Shown: positions 52,762 to 62,448, counted from the stretch's first letter. The stretch: 64,000 nt of DNA from CALLJL01 sp964627255 (GCA_964627255.1 CAZVIN010000083.1:62001-126000), one strand, 5' to 3'. The notes: a model not told the origin generated them from the sequence alone. Made by a program: numbers and translations.

Positions 52762-53367
52762 CTATTCTTTAATCTCTACTCTTCCCTCCAGCGCTCTCTT
52801 TATGGTTACTTGGTCAGCAAAATCCAGGTCGGAGCCGACAGGAAGGCCAGTGGCCAGACGAGTTACTTTGACCGGGAACTTTTTTAACAGGTTGACCAGA
52901 AAATAAGCAGTAGCTTCCCCTTCCGCCGTAGGATTCGTGGCCAAGATAATTTCCTTGAAAGAACCCTTTTCCAGGCGACGCAAAAGCTTATCCAGGTGTA
53001 ATTCATCCGGACCTTTTCCCTTCAAAGGCGATAATGTTCCGAGCAGAACATGATACCGGCCGTGAAAAACCCCTGTCTTCTCTATAGAAGCAATATTATA
53101 GGGCTCTTCGACAATGCATAACTGTTCGTTGTTACGTTGGGTGTCGGCGCAAAGGGGACAGGGGTCAATATGGGTAATACCGTTACAGATAGAGCAATAG
53201 AAGATTTTCCGCTTAGCCTCCCGGATAGTTTCAGCCAAGCGGTCAGCCTCCTCCAGGGGCAAAGATAGAAGATAGAAAGCCATCCTTTGAGCTGATTTGG
53301 CGCCTATGCCAGGAAACCTTTTTAAGGCTTCAATAAGTTGATAAAGAGGTTCGGTGTACTCAAACAT
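52762..53367 (-). CDS. recR: Recombination protein RecR
   Basis: 201 residues: helix-hairpin-helix FPGIGAKSAQRMAFYLL, a four-cysteine zinc finger (CSICNGITHIDPCPLC), and a Toprim domain (LCIVEEPYNIASIEKTG, ATNPTAEGEATAYFL). It acts with RecO/RecF in gap repair. The order dnaX-ybaB-recR is conserved across bacteria. The start overlaps the ybaB stop by one base. Confidence 0.96.
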   Translation of the reverse strand: MFEYTEPLYQLIEALKRFPGIGAKSAQRMAFYLLSLPLEEADRLAETIREAKRKIFYCSICNGITHIDPCPLCADTQRNNEQLCIVEEPYNIASIEKTGVFHGRYHVLLGTLSPLKGKGPDELHLDKLLRRLEKGSFKEIILATNPTAEGEATAYFLVNLLKKFPVKVTRLATGLPVGSDLDFADQVTIKRALEGRVEIKE

Positions 53368-53681
53368 TAGAATAAACCTGGAATTTTTAGGTTAGCCCCC
53401 AAGGCCCCAAGTTTGTTGCTGACTTGTTCATCCACTCGGCTTGAGGCGTCATTAAAAGCGGCCAGAATTAAGTCCTGAAGCATTTCGCAGTCAGCTGAGT
53501 TAACTACCTCAGGGTCAAGACGGATAGAAATTAAATTCTTCTGGCCATTAAGAACCACCTGAACCATGCCGCCGCCGCTCGAGCCTTCGACGCGCATGGC
53601 AGCCAATTCTTGGGCCATTTTCTCCTGCATTTCTTTGGCCGATTGGAGCATTCTTTGTAAATCACCAATATTTTTAAACAT
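53367..53681 (-). CDS. YbaB/EbfC family nucleoid-associated protein
   Basis: 104 residues: a helical N-terminal part with AKEMQEKMAQELAAMRVEGS and a beta region with GGGMVQVVLNGQKNLISIRL. Family members bind DNA as dimers. It lies two bases after dnaX and overlaps recR by one, in the conserved dnaX-ybaB-recR order. Confidence 0.94.
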   Translation of the reverse strand: MFKNIGDLQRMLQSAKEMQEKMAQELAAMRVEGSSGGGMVQVVLNGQKNLISIRLDPEVVNSADCEMLQDLILAAFNDASSRVDEQVSNKLGALGANLKIPGLF

Positions 53682-53683
53682 CC

Positions 53684-55231
53684 CTAAACCTCTTCCGTGT
53701 TTTCGGATTTCGGAATGGAGTCAATCGACACCACCCGGGCCTCAAAAAGAGACATAAAGGTCTGGATTGTTGGGTTACTCAAAACAGCCTCTTTTTCTGC
53801 AAGGTCTAATTTAGTCCTCGGCCTCCCTATTTCTCGAAACCTAGCCCGAGCGTCCTCTCCATCCTTTTTTTTATCTTCTCTTTCGTCGGCTGCGGGAAAA
53901 TTGGTTTTGGCTTTTAGCTCACCAGAACCAAGTTCCTTTTTTGCCGCCCACTCCCCCGAAATAGTTTTTTCGGCCTTTTCGAGCTGCCTTTCAATAACAG
54001 GCCTGGACGCGGTTTCGACGTTAATATTGACTTTCGTTTCCGTTAAAGAGCTCTCGAGCGGGCTCAAACCCGAGGCCTCTAAAAAGGCCCTCCCCTTCCC
54101 CTCTTCAAGCGAAGAAAAAATTTCTTTGAGGGAAACAAGGTGAGGCAGGTGGCTAAGTTTGATAAATAAAGTCTCGAGATAAATCTGCGGATGGGAAGTA
54201 TATTTAAGTCCCACCTCAGCTTGAAGCAGGGTTTGAAGATAGCGGAGTAAGTCGATAGCCGAGGCTTTCTCAGCTTCTCTTTCCAAGCAGCGTAGCTCCT
54301 CGGGTGTCTGAGAAAGAAGCTCGGCGTCAGCCTGGAGAGTCTTGATTAGAAGAAGGTTTCGAAAGTGCTTGACTACTTGCTCATAAAACAGCCGCAGGTC
54401 ATAACCCTGCGTTAAAATTTTATGGATAAAAGTAAAGACCTTCTCGGTTTTACCCTCCAGGATTATCTCGGAGGCCTCGAAAAGAGTTCCTCGAGGTACC
54501 AGACCCAAAATCTCTTTAAGTTGTTCCTCATTGACCTCAGGGCCACCAAAGGCCACGGCTTTGTCTAAAAGACTCTCAGCATCTCGCAAGCTTCCGTCAG
54601 CTGCTTCCGCAATGAGCTGGGCGCCAAACCTGGAAAGAGCAATTCTTTCTTTTTCCGCGATAAAAAGGAGGTGCTCCAGAATATCCTTCGGAGAGAGCCG
54701 CCTGAATTCAAAGTGCTGGCAACGAGAAACGATGGTTGGAGGAACCTTATGAAACTCGGTCGTGGCGAAGATGAAAACCGTGCTCTCTGGCGGCTCTTCT
54801 AAGGTTTTAAGCAAAGCGTTAAAGGCGGTCGTCGAAAGCATATGGACTTCATCGATAATAATGACTTTAAACCGGCTCTGAAGGGGCTTAACCTGGGCGG
54901 TATCGCGAATCGGGCCAATCTCTTCTACTTTCCTGTTGGAGGCGCCGTCAATTTCTAAAACATCGACTGACCTATCCTCACGAATAGCCACGCAGGAAGG
55001 ACAAGCGTTACAGGGATTGGAGGTCGGGCCATGAACACAATTGAGCGCTTTAGCTAAGATTCGGGCGACAGTGGTTTTGCCAACTCCCCGCATCCCTGAA
55101 AAAATATAGGCTTGGGCCAATCGACCAGAATCAAGGGCGTTACGTAAAGTCTGAACAACGGTTCTCTGACCAACAACTTCATCGAAGGTTTGTGGCCTAT
55201 ACTTACGCGCCAAAATTTGATAGGCTTGCAT
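53684..55231 (-). CDS. dnaX: DNA polymerase III subunit gamma/tau
   Basis: 515-residue clamp-loader ATPase. Walker A GMRGVGKT (46-53), four-cysteine zinc site (C65, C74, C77, C80), Walker B IIIDEVHML, sensor-1 ATTEFHK and the SRC arginine-finger block (TIVSRCQHFEF). Domains I-III end near residue 360; a variable, charged part follows. An A-AAA-AAG heptamer lies at 53864-53870, after which the -1 frame stops within eight codons, so a gamma form of about 463 residues could be made. First gene of dnaX-ybaB-recR. Confidence 0.95.
   Translation of the reverse strand: MQAYQILARKYRPQTFDEVVGQRTVVQTLRNALDSGRLAQAYIFSGMRGVGKTTVARILAKALNCVHGPTSNPCNACPSCVAIREDRSVDVLEIDGASNRKVEEIGPIRDTAQVKPLQSRFKVIIIDEVHMLSTTAFNALLKTLEEPPESTVFIFATTEFHKVPPTIVSRCQHFEFRRLSPKDILEHLLFIAEKERIALSRFGAQLIAEAADGSLRDAESLLDKAVAFGGPEVNEEQLKEILGLVPRGTLFEASEIILEGKTEKVFTFIHKILTQGYDLRLFYEQVVKHFRNLLLIKTLQADAELLSQTPEELRCLEREAEKASAIDLLRYLQTLLQAEVGLKYTSHPQIYLETLFIKLSHLPHLVSLKEIFSSLEEGKGRAFLEASGLSPLESSLTETKVNINVETASRPVIERQLEKAEKTISGEWAAKKELGSGELKAKTNFPAADEREDKKKDGEDARARFREIGRPRTKLDLAEKEAVLSNPTIQTFMSLFEARVVSIDSIPKSENTEEV
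53841..53872 (-). other. Possible programmed -1 frameshift site in dnaX
   Basis: Eight A's (53865-53872) then G give the in-frame heptamer A-AAA-AAG, the one used in E. coli dnaX. In the -1 frame the stop TAG is at 53841-53843. A short CTCG/CGAG pair lies just downstream; no strong upstream Shine-Dalgarno stimulator was seen. Confidence 0.5.
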
Positions 55232-55311
55232 TTTCGCTATCCGGGGGAAAGCCTTTTCTTTCCCTAAAAATTAAACTATATGATAACATAGCCGCCAAGG
55301 ATTTGAAAATA

Positions 55312-56208
55312 TTGACTCAAAAAAAATTAGTCCAGCAAAATGGGCATCCGGCCTTTTCTGGGGTCCTAGCTGCTCATTTTGCCACCCTGCTTTTTGGCCT
55401 GGCGGGGTTGTTTGGCAAGTGGGTCAAAGAACCGGCCCAGGTCATTGTTTTTGGCCGGGTTTTCTTCGCCAGCCTAAGCTTAGCTCTTTGTGTTCGCCTT
55501 TTCCATCTCCGCTTAAAACCAGCTAACAGGAGCGACGGGCTCCATCTTTTTGGCTTGGGAGCCCTTCTCGCTTTCCATTGGGTAGCCTTTTTTCACTCTA
55601 TTCAGGTATCAACTGTAGCTATAGGACTGCTGGCTTATTCGACCTTCCCTGTCTTCACTACTTTTTTAGAACCTCTTTGGCTTAAGGAAAAGTTTCGGCC
55701 AGATACTCTGGTCGGGGCCGCGTTTTGTCTTTTTGGGGTTTTTTGGCTTGTTCCCTCTTTCAACCCAACTCAACCCGCTTTCCAAGGCGTCTTTTGGGGT
55801 CTTTGGGCCGGTTTTAGTTTTGCCCTACTTTCGGTTGCCAACCGCCGCCTGGCTCGTAGATATAACAGCTTAGTCATTGCGTTTTATCAAGACGCGGGGG
55901 CGACTATTTTTCTTTTACCCTTGGTTCTCCTCAACCAGCCTTTGCCTTCTTATCCTGACTTGGCCCGTTTAGTCTTCTTAGGTGTTATTTGCACGGCAGG
56001 AGCTCATTCCCTGTTTATTCAAGCGATGAAAAAAATAACTGCGGCCACGGCGGCGGTTATTAGTTCCTTAGAGCCCGTTTATGGGATTATTTTAGCCTTT
56101 TTTTTATTAAAAGAAATACCGTCGACAAGGACGGTGGGCGGCGGCATAATCATCTTGGCTTCAGTTTTATTAATTACCTGGCGCTCCTCTAAACAGCCTA
56201 AAAATTAA
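55312..56208 (+). CDS. EamA/DMT family transporter
   Basis: About 298 residues with ten hydrophobic helices in two EamA repeats (AAHFATLLFGLAGLFGKWV, ALLAFHWVAFFHSIQVSTVA, LEPLWLKEKFRPDTLVGAAF; second repeat GVICTAGAHSLFIQAM, ISSLEPVYGIILAFFLLKEI). Drug/metabolite superfamily exporter or importer, substrate unknown. The frame is open back to 55192, overlapping divergent dnaX; I place the start at TTG 55312, preceded at a distance by AAGG, because it gives the normal family length. Start uncertain. The 3' end overlaps the next convergent gene by 11 bases. Confidence 0.88.
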   Translation: MTQKKLVQQNGHPAFSGVLAAHFATLLFGLAGLFGKWVKEPAQVIVFGRVFFASLSLALCVRLFHLRLKPANRSDGLHLFGLGALLAFHWVAFFHSIQVSTVAIGLLAYSTFPVFTTFLEPLWLKEKFRPDTLVGAAFCLFGVFWLVPSFNPTQPAFQGVFWGLWAGFSFALLSVANRRLARRYNSLVIAFYQDAGATIFLLPLVLLNQPLPSYPDLARLVFLGVICTAGAHSLFIQAMKKITAATAAVISSLEPVYGIILAFFLLKEIPSTRTVGGGIIILASVLLITWRSSKQPKN

Positions 56209-57355
56209 TCCTTTCTTTCTTCTTTCTGACGGGCTCGCCGCCTATTTTCTTTTTCTCTTCTTCCTGGCGCTGAGACAGCTCGCTTTTTTCTTCTTGATGC
56301 TGTTTTTTTAATTGTTCCAACTGGATTTGATACCGGCGTTCGACTTCCTGTTTAACCTTTGGGTCCTGGGCCTTGTTTTTTTCTTCCTCCATTTTCCTCT
56401 GCAAATATGATTCTTCTTCTCGCTGCGACCTCTCTAAGGTCCGGCGCTCGAGCTCTAATTCTTGCCAGCGGGTTGCAGGAATTCTCTCCTGGGCTAATTG
56501 TTCATGAACTTTTTCGGGGTCAACAATCTCCTTAGGCTTGGCCAATTCATCTTTGATGACCTCAGGTTTGTGGACCGCGACGGTGGTAAGAGTAATAACT
56601 TCTCGTGTCGGCCGCAACGCCGGCCTTATCTCGTATTTCCTAACTTCTGACTTCGTCCATTTTTGGATAAGCTCTGGCGCCACGCCTTCATTATAAATTG
56701 TCGCTCCCCTTGCAGCTAAGCTTCGTTTATTAACTACAAAATTAAAAACAGTTCGGTTTCGTTCCACTGGCAATATGTACCTGTCAAGATAGTCAGTCGT
56801 AAAATATCTTCCCTCCACGAATACCCAGGCCTGGGGCAAGGGCTCTAATCGCCAGACAGAAAAGCCAACTCCAGGGACCCACTCGACATCGGGAGGGACA
56901 GGAGCCCAGCCTATATAAAGCTCTCCCCAGGTCCAGATAACCCAGGCCGGAGCCCAAATGGTCCCTGGAACCCAGAACCAGCCGATTCGCTCGTGCCAGC
57001 CCCACCGACCATAATGGAAAGTCAGCCAACCCCATTCATAATTAGAAACCCACAGCCAGCCGAAATCAGTCCAGACCCAACGGCCATAGGTATAAGGACG
57101 CCATCTATACGACACTCGCCGTGGTACCCAAACATGTCCGTAGGGCGAAAGATAAATCCAGTAACCGTAAGGAGATAAATAATCATAAACAAAGGAAAGC
57201 CTCACCTGGTTGACTCTTTCCCCTACTTCAGGAGGAGTATAAGGCTCTCTCTCTCGGCCTGGTCCTTCTTCGTAGGGTATGTAAATAACACAACTGACCA
57301 TTAAAACCAAAAGGCCTAACCCCCCTATTCTTGACGAAATTCTTTTATTTTTCAT
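56198..57355 (-). CDS. DUF6600-type lipoprotein with charged coiled-coil tail
   Basis: 385 residues. Signal with lipobox LVLMVSC near residue 22. Residues about 50-165 carry tandem aromatic W/Y-P/G motifs (LSPYGYWIYLSPYGHVWVP, GRWVWTDFGWLWVS, GRWGWHERIGWFWVPG, APAWVIWTWGELYIGWAPVP) of the family I know as DUF6600. From about residue 275 the sequence is Glu/Lys/Gln/Arg-rich and predicted coiled coil. Probably envelope-anchored; function unknown. A strong GGAGGAAGG precedes the ATG. Confidence 0.85.
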   Translation of the reverse strand: MKNKRISSRIGGLGLLVLMVSCVIYIPYEEGPGREREPYTPPEVGERVNQVRLSFVYDYLSPYGYWIYLSPYGHVWVPRRVSYRWRPYTYGRWVWTDFGWLWVSNYEWGWLTFHYGRWGWHERIGWFWVPGTIWAPAWVIWTWGELYIGWAPVPPDVEWVPGVGFSVWRLEPLPQAWVFVEGRYFTTDYLDRYILPVERNRTVFNFVVNKRSLAARGATIYNEGVAPELIQKWTKSEVRKYEIRPALRPTREVITLTTVAVHKPEVIKDELAKPKEIVDPEKVHEQLAQERIPATRWQELELERRTLERSQREEESYLQRKMEEEKNKAQDPKVKQEVERRYQIQLEQLKKQHQEEKSELSQRQEEEKKKIGGEPVRKKKERINF

Positions 57356-58016
57356 AGCTTTACCTTCCTCCGAAGTTTATTCCTTGAAAATCAACTGCAA
57401 AATTCAGGCCAGGTTTTTTAAGCATTTTTCCCCCGGAGATAAAAATATAATGTCCTTTTTTGATGACAATCCCTCTTAAATTTAAAATTATGACCTCTTT
57501 CTCTTTCATCTGGTCCAGTTTTGAGCATAAATCTTTGATGCCTGGCATAATTGTTGAGACAGTTCCTTATTCCTATTCTTAGGCTACAAAACATAACTAT
57601 TTTTTTCAATACGCTTTTTCTAACCGGCTTGCACACAAAAATAAGGGATGGCACAAGCAACCATAGAACATTTAGCCTTCCCCAGAGCCGTTCGAGCAAA
57701 CCTCTGGCCGTCGAGGGTGTTTGATTAGAAATTAGCCAGAGGAGACAATAAAAATTGGTGCCAGCAGTTCACCAGGTAAAAGATATATAACATGCTACAC
57801 ATCTGCCTATTTAACTGACCTTTATAAAGCTGGCCAAAGGGAATGGTCAAGAAGAGGTAGATGGCTTTGAGCTTACCTTTGTGACCAGGGTGGCAAGCGT
57901 TACAGGCTCAGACAAGGACAAAGGCGGAATGGCGTAAAAAACCTGAAAGGAAGCGAAGTCATTCCGTTCGCCTCATTGCCTAACCTCCACGAGAGAGAAA
58001 GAAACTGTGTTTCTTT
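57356..58016. other. Gap upstream of the DUF6600 gene
   Basis: About 660 bases. A 62-codon frame on the minus strand (57360-57548) ends just before the DUF6600 gene but lacks a good ribosome site. A short hairpin after the aminotransferase stop (AAGAAAC/GTTTCTT, about 58000-58016) may be its terminator. Nothing else is recognised. Confidence 0.35.
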
Positions 58017-59222
58017 TCAACTAAGCTGGCGAAAAACCCTTTTCACTTGCTTAAACGCCCAGCGTAGCTCTTTCTCTTTGATCACGAGCGGCGGAGCGAA
58101 GCGAATTACGTGGTCATGGGTTTCTTTACAAAGCAGGCCAGCCTCTTTCAGCGCCTCACAAAAACGGCGGGCTCCTCCCGCCTCTGGTTTGAGTTCAATT
58201 CCGATAAGCAGCCCCCGGCCCCTTGCTTCTTTAATATGAGGACTTTTAATTGTTTTCAACTGGTCTAAGAAATATTTCCCCAAGGTAGAAGCTCTCTCCG
58301 GTAGGTTCTCTTCCTTGATTACTTTAATGGCCTCGCGAGCCACAGCACAGGCTAAGGGATTGCCGCCAAAAGTCGACCCATGTTCGCCTGGTTTAAAAAC
58401 ACCCATAATCTCCCGGCTGGAAAGAGTGGCTGATATGGGGACAAAACCCCCTCCCAAGGACTTGCCGATAACGACAACATCGGGCCTTATTTCTTCATAT
58501 TCACTGGCTAATAGTTTGCCAACCCGGCCCAAGCCGGTTTGGATTTCATCGGCGATAAAAAGAACCTTGTTTTGCTGACAGATTTCGTAAGCTTTTTTCA
58601 GATAGCCAGGAGGAGGAATAATAATTCCGGCTTCTGCCTGGATTGGCTCAACTAAAAAGGCCGCCGTATTGAGGCTTATGGCCGCTTTCAAAGCCTCGAT
58701 ATTGCCATAGGGTATTACTCTAAATCCAGGAGTAAAGGGCCCGAATTCGTTTCGATAAAGAGGCTCGGTAGAGAAGCTAATTATGCTGATTGTTCGGCCA
58801 TGAAAATTATTAGCGCAGGCAATAATCTCGGCCTGGTCAGGGGGCACGCCTTTTTTTTGATAGGCCCATTTGCGGGCTATCTTAAGAGCTGTTTCCACGG
58901 CTTCGGCTCCCGAATTCATCGGCAGGACCATTTCATAACCCAAAAGCTCACAGAGTTCTTTGGCCAGCAGCGGCCATTGGTCATTGCGAAAGGCCCTGGA
59001 AGTTAAAGTTAATTTCTTGGCCTGTTGTTGTAACCTTTTGACTAACCGCGGATGGCAATGTCCTTGGTTAACGGCCGAATAGCCGCTTAAACAATCCAAA
59101 TATTTTTTCCCTTCTACGTCCCAGACCCAGGCTCCTTTTCCTTGAGCCAAAACGACATCAAGAGGATGGTAGTTATGAGCTCCATAGATGTCTTCAATTA
59201 CTATAAAATCCTTAGTGTCCAT
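58017..59222 (-). CDS. rocD: Ornithine aminotransferase
   Basis: 401-residue class III PLP enzyme that converts ornithine plus 2-oxoglutarate to glutamate semialdehyde (in equilibrium with pyrroline-5-carboxylate) and glutamate. Begins EDIYGAHNYHPLDVVLAQGK, has NSGAEAVETALKIARKW, ADEIQTGLGRVGKL and the PLP lysine K254 in VVIGKSLGGGFVP, then GEHGSTFGGNPLACAVAREA. The YGAHNYHPL opening favours ornithine over acetylornithine transaminases. Its product meets the HypD pathway at pyrroline-5-carboxylate. Confidence 0.92.
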   Translation of the reverse strand: MDTKDFIVIEDIYGAHNYHPLDVVLAQGKGAWVWDVEGKKYLDCLSGYSAVNQGHCHPRLVKRLQQQAKKLTLTSRAFRNDQWPLLAKELCELLGYEMVLPMNSGAEAVETALKIARKWAYQKKGVPPDQAEIIACANNFHGRTISIISFSTEPLYRNEFGPFTPGFRVIPYGNIEALKAAISLNTAAFLVEPIQAEAGIIIPPPGYLKKAYEICQQNKVLFIADEIQTGLGRVGKLLASEYEEIRPDVVVIGKSLGGGFVPISATLSSREIMGVFKPGEHGSTFGGNPLACAVAREAIKVIKEENLPERASTLGKYFLDQLKTIKSPHIKEARGRGLLIGIELKPEAGGARRFCEALKEAGLLCKETHDHVIRFAPPLVIKEKELRWAFKQVKRVFRQLS

Positions 59223-59284
59223 AAGAAACTCCTTTCTTTGGCGCTAAATAGCGGGTTTTAAAATAATCTATCCTGACCTAAGGC

Positions 59285-59378
<94 letters not shown>

Positions 59379-59473
59379 GTCTGAGGAAAATGGAGGAAGT
59401 CGCTCCTGACCCTTTAAGCCAGGAAACTTAGGTTATCAAAAAATAGCCTTCAGGTCAATTTAGCCTTTTCAGG

Positions 59474-60493
59474 CTAAAATCGATGATAGATGTTAATAAT
59501 ATCCTTAAGTAAAGCGGCTGCGGCTCCCCGCGGGTCAGATTGACCGCCAATGAGAGTTATAGTACCCATGGAGTCGGTGACGAAAGATATGCCTTTATTT
59601 GTTCCGTCGACAAAAAAAAGAGCGTGCGAGGGGTTAAGGAGTTCTGGCCTAACCTTAGCCCTGATTGAATCATTCTGTTTCCAGAGAGAACCGATAAGCT
59701 TAAATTTTAGTCCTTTTTGTTTTGCCCTCCTTAACTCTTCAGGGGTAAGCTGGTTAATTCCCACTACTGCCATTTCCTCGAGCTTCAGACAGACCCCAAA
59801 AAAAGCGGCTGAAAGGAGGGCTAATTTGACCGCTGTGTCCCAGCCCTCCACATCATAAGCCGGGTTCTTTTCGGCAATACCTTTTTCCTGGGCTTCCTTT
59901 AAGGCCTCGGAATAAGAAGACCCTTCGGCCATCCGCGTCAGGAGGTAATTAGAAGTTCCGTTAAGGATACCTTCTACCCGCCTAATTTCTGCGCCCGCCA
60001 AGGAAATAAGGCCGACATCAAGGGCCGGCAGAGCAGCGGCCGTGGCCCCGCTAAATTTGAGCCGAAGATTGTTTTCCTTAGCCAAATTATGAAGCTCGGA
60101 GAAATAAACCAGAAGCGGTCCTTTGTTGGCAGTCACCACGTGCCAGCCTGAAGTAAGGGCTTTTTTTATATGGTCATAGCCTGGCTGACCGGTTTTCAGG
60201 TCAGAAGTAGTTACTTCAACCATGACGCCCGGTGTCCCTTGGTGGAGTAAGGAATCAAGCGATGGCCGACTGCTCCAGGAGCCTGGGTCATTTATTTTAT
60301 TTACCAAGGCTCTTTTATCCAAATTCTCTACTTTCTCATCAAGAAGCAAGGCTGAAGAGCGCCGCAAAATCGCCTTGAGGCTGAAAGCGAGGCCGTATTT
60401 TTCCCTCAATTCAGCTGCTTTGGCGGCTAACAATTCGGCAAAGGCCCGGCCGACAGGACCAAAGCCGACCAGAATAATGGGAAAAGTTTTCAT
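59474..60493 (-). CDS. hom: Homoserine dehydrogenase
   Basis: About 339 residues from the ATG at 60493, one base after the stop of the upstream serine hydrolase; longer starts inside that gene are open but unlikely. The N-terminal NAD(P)-binding block is IILVGFGPVGRAFAELL. VEVTTSDLKTGQPGYDHIKK, HVVTANKGPLL and RVEGILNGTSNYLLTRMAEG, EKNPAYDVEGWDTAVKLALL are homoserine dehydrogenase signatures. It reduces aspartate semialdehyde to homoserine for threonine and methionine. No ACT domain. thrC begins about 3 kb away. Confidence 0.94.
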   Translation of the reverse strand: MKTFPIILVGFGPVGRAFAELLAAKAAELREKYGLAFSLKAILRRSSALLLDEKVENLDKRALVNKINDPGSWSSRPSLDSLLHQGTPGVMVEVTTSDLKTGQPGYDHIKKALTSGWHVVTANKGPLLVYFSELHNLAKENNLRLKFSGATAAALPALDVGLISLAGAEIRRVEGILNGTSNYLLTRMAEGSSYSEALKEAQEKGIAEKNPAYDVEGWDTAVKLALLSAAFFGVCLKLEEMAVVGINQLTPEELRRAKQKGLKFKLIGSLWKQNDSIRAKVRPELLNPSHALFFVDGTNKGISFVTDSMGTITLIGGQSDPRGAAAALLKDIINIYHRF

Positions 60494-60494
60494 C

Positions 60495-62303
60495 TTACCG
60501 CTTTTTTTGCGCTCTGACGATAGCCTTGGGCTGCTTGAGAATGGCCTCGACAATTTTTCCCGCTTCATCTTTAACAAACTCAACACTATAATTGGGGATA
60601 TTTTTTATCCTAAATTCGTATCCTCTATAAGGCTCCAATTCTAGCTCGGGCTGATTAGGAATTTGGAGGGAAAGGGTGTCTTCTCTTTTAAGAATAACTT
60701 TGATTGTTATCCCTTGGAATTCATACTCGCCTGCCAACGGTTCTAAAAAGCTCCTTTCTCTCATGGTTTTATCGCCCAAACGAGTAAAAACAATTTCTTT
60801 CACCGCCGGTTCAAGTTGGAGAGAAAGAGAGGCGATGTGGCCGTTAAGGTCAGTCTGAAAACTTAGTTTTTCTTCCAGCCCAAACCTTTTATTTTCGGCC
60901 CAGAAAACATCATAATGAAAATGCGTAAGCTTTAAGTCGAAAGCGTGAAATTGGGCTTGCAGTTGAGCGCCGTTTTTGGTTACTGTAATCACTCCATAAC
61001 CTGGATTTTCATAATCACCAACATAATCTTCTAAAGGATGAGAGGGACTCGTCCCTTCTTTTCGTCCCTGGAATTTGTCCTTTCTTATTTTTTCAGCCTG
61101 CTCCTTAGCTTTCTTGGCTTCTTCTTTAAACCTTTGGTTCCACGGGATTTCCGGCAAACGAAGCAACCGGTCAATTAAACTATAGCTCAGAATTTGAGGT
61201 AGAGGCGTTCCATTCAGGTTAGTGAGGATTACCAGCCCTATTTGGTCTTGAGGCAAAAGGGCTACCAGAGCCGAAAAGCCGTCAATTCCTCCGCCGTGGG
61301 AAAGCAAAAGATGGCCGCGATAAGGAGTGATTAACCAGCCTAAGCCATAGCTGGAATAGAGAATTTCGGGAAAGCGAAGCGGGCCAGGAACCACCATCTG
61401 GGGAGAATGAATCTCTTTGAGGGTAGCTTCAGAGACGACCTGTTTGTCGGCATATCTACCTTGACTTAAATTAAAGATTAGCCACTTAGCCATATCCTGA
61501 ACGTTAGCATTAATTGAGCCGGCTGGCCCGATAGCCTCGATAGCGCGAAAGGGAATTGCCTCCACTTGGCCGTTGAATTCTTGATACGGAAGAGAATAAT
61601 CAGGGGATTGCTGGGACTCAGCCACCGAAAAATTGGCCTCTCTTATAGTCAGAGGCTCAAGAAGTCTTTGGCGAACAAATTCCTCCCAGCTCTGGTTGGA
61701 AACCTTTTCCACCAGAATTCCAGCCACCATAAACATCAAATTCTGATATTGCCAGAGATAACGGAGGTCCTTACTCGACTCCAGATATGACAAACGAGAG
61801 AAGAGCTCTTCTCGAGAAAAAGAAGAGCCATACCACATTAAGTCGTGTCGAGGAAGCCCTGAACGATGGCAAAGCAGGTCTCGAACCGTCAGCCTTTGTG
61901 AAGCCACCGGGTCCTGGAGTTTAAAGGCGGGCAAATAATCCCGGACCGGTTTATCCCATTCGACCTTGCCTTCGTCCACTAAAAGGCCGACCGCGGTCGC
62001 GGTAAAAGCCTTGGTGCAGGAACCGATGGCAAAAAGAGTGGAAGCAGTGACTGGCAGTTTTTCTTGAATATTCCGAAAACCAAAGCCGTCGGCCATCACC
62101 ACCTTGCCCTCTTTTACTACCGCTATCGCTACTCCCGGAACATTCCATTCCCGCCTTGTCTGGTCAATAAAGGAAGCAAAATTTTTCAGTTCCTTAGGTA
62201 ATGGTTGCAGCCCAAATAGAGGTAAAAAAATGAAGATTAGAAACAGTAGATAGCCGTAACGACTGTTTTTCTTAAAATAGACCTTTTTCCTTAAGGAGTT
62301 CAT
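60495..62303 (-). CDS. Serine hydrolase (beta-lactamase/class C PBP fold) with DUF3471-like C-terminal part
   Basis: 602 residues with an N-terminal hydrophobic signal (YGYLLFLIFIFLPLFGL). The serine hydrolase motifs are S95-C-T-K98, Y186-Q-N188 and HGGG (in LLSHGGGIDGFSALVALLP), with domain order of AmpC/esterase/peptidase-like proteins. From about 430 a beta-rich region (YVGDYENPGYGVITVTKNG) resembles DUF3471 domains. Likely substrates include D-amino-acid peptides or esters; true beta-lactamase activity cannot be read from sequence. Its stop almost touches the hom start, so both may share a transcript. Confidence 0.9.
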   Translation of the reverse strand: MNSLRKKVYFKKNSRYGYLLFLIFIFLPLFGLQPLPKELKNFASFIDQTRREWNVPGVAIAVVKEGKVVMADGFGFRNIQEKLPVTASTLFAIGSCTKAFTATAVGLLVDEGKVEWDKPVRDYLPAFKLQDPVASQRLTVRDLLCHRSGLPRHDLMWYGSSFSREELFSRLSYLESSKDLRYLWQYQNLMFMVAGILVEKVSNQSWEEFVRQRLLEPLTIREANFSVAESQQSPDYSLPYQEFNGQVEAIPFRAIEAIGPAGSINANVQDMAKWLIFNLSQGRYADKQVVSEATLKEIHSPQMVVPGPLRFPEILYSSYGLGWLITPYRGHLLLSHGGGIDGFSALVALLPQDQIGLVILTNLNGTPLPQILSYSLIDRLLRLPEIPWNQRFKEEAKKAKEQAEKIRKDKFQGRKEGTSPSHPLEDYVGDYENPGYGVITVTKNGAQLQAQFHAFDLKLTHFHYDVFWAENKRFGLEEKLSFQTDLNGHIASLSLQLEPAVKEIVFTRLGDKTMRERSFLEPLAGEYEFQGITIKVILKREDTLSLQIPNQPELELEPYRGYEFRIKNIPNYSVEFVKDEAGKIVEAILKQPKAIVRAQKKR

Positions 62304-62369
62304 CCTGCCTCCTGAGTTTAGATATCTTCAAGAACCCTAATTTTAAAAAATAAAAAATAAAATAAAAAG

Positions 62370-62386
62370 CTTTGAATTATTCGAAG
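62370..62386 (-). terminator. Probable terminator after tRNA-Ser (CGA)
   Basis: Hairpin arms CTTTGAA (62370-62376) and TTCGAAG (62380-62386), followed on the minus strand by a long T-rich run (62345-62369). Confidence 0.5.
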
Positions 62387-62448
62387 TTTTTATGACTGGT
62401 TTAGGTCTTCAAAAAAAACTCTTATGATGGCAGTGAATTCAGCTATAA

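Noticed and set aside
57360..57548. 62-codon frame just before the DUF6600 gene
   Set aside because: No usable ribosome site near its start and no recognisable fold; it may be real but cannot be supported.
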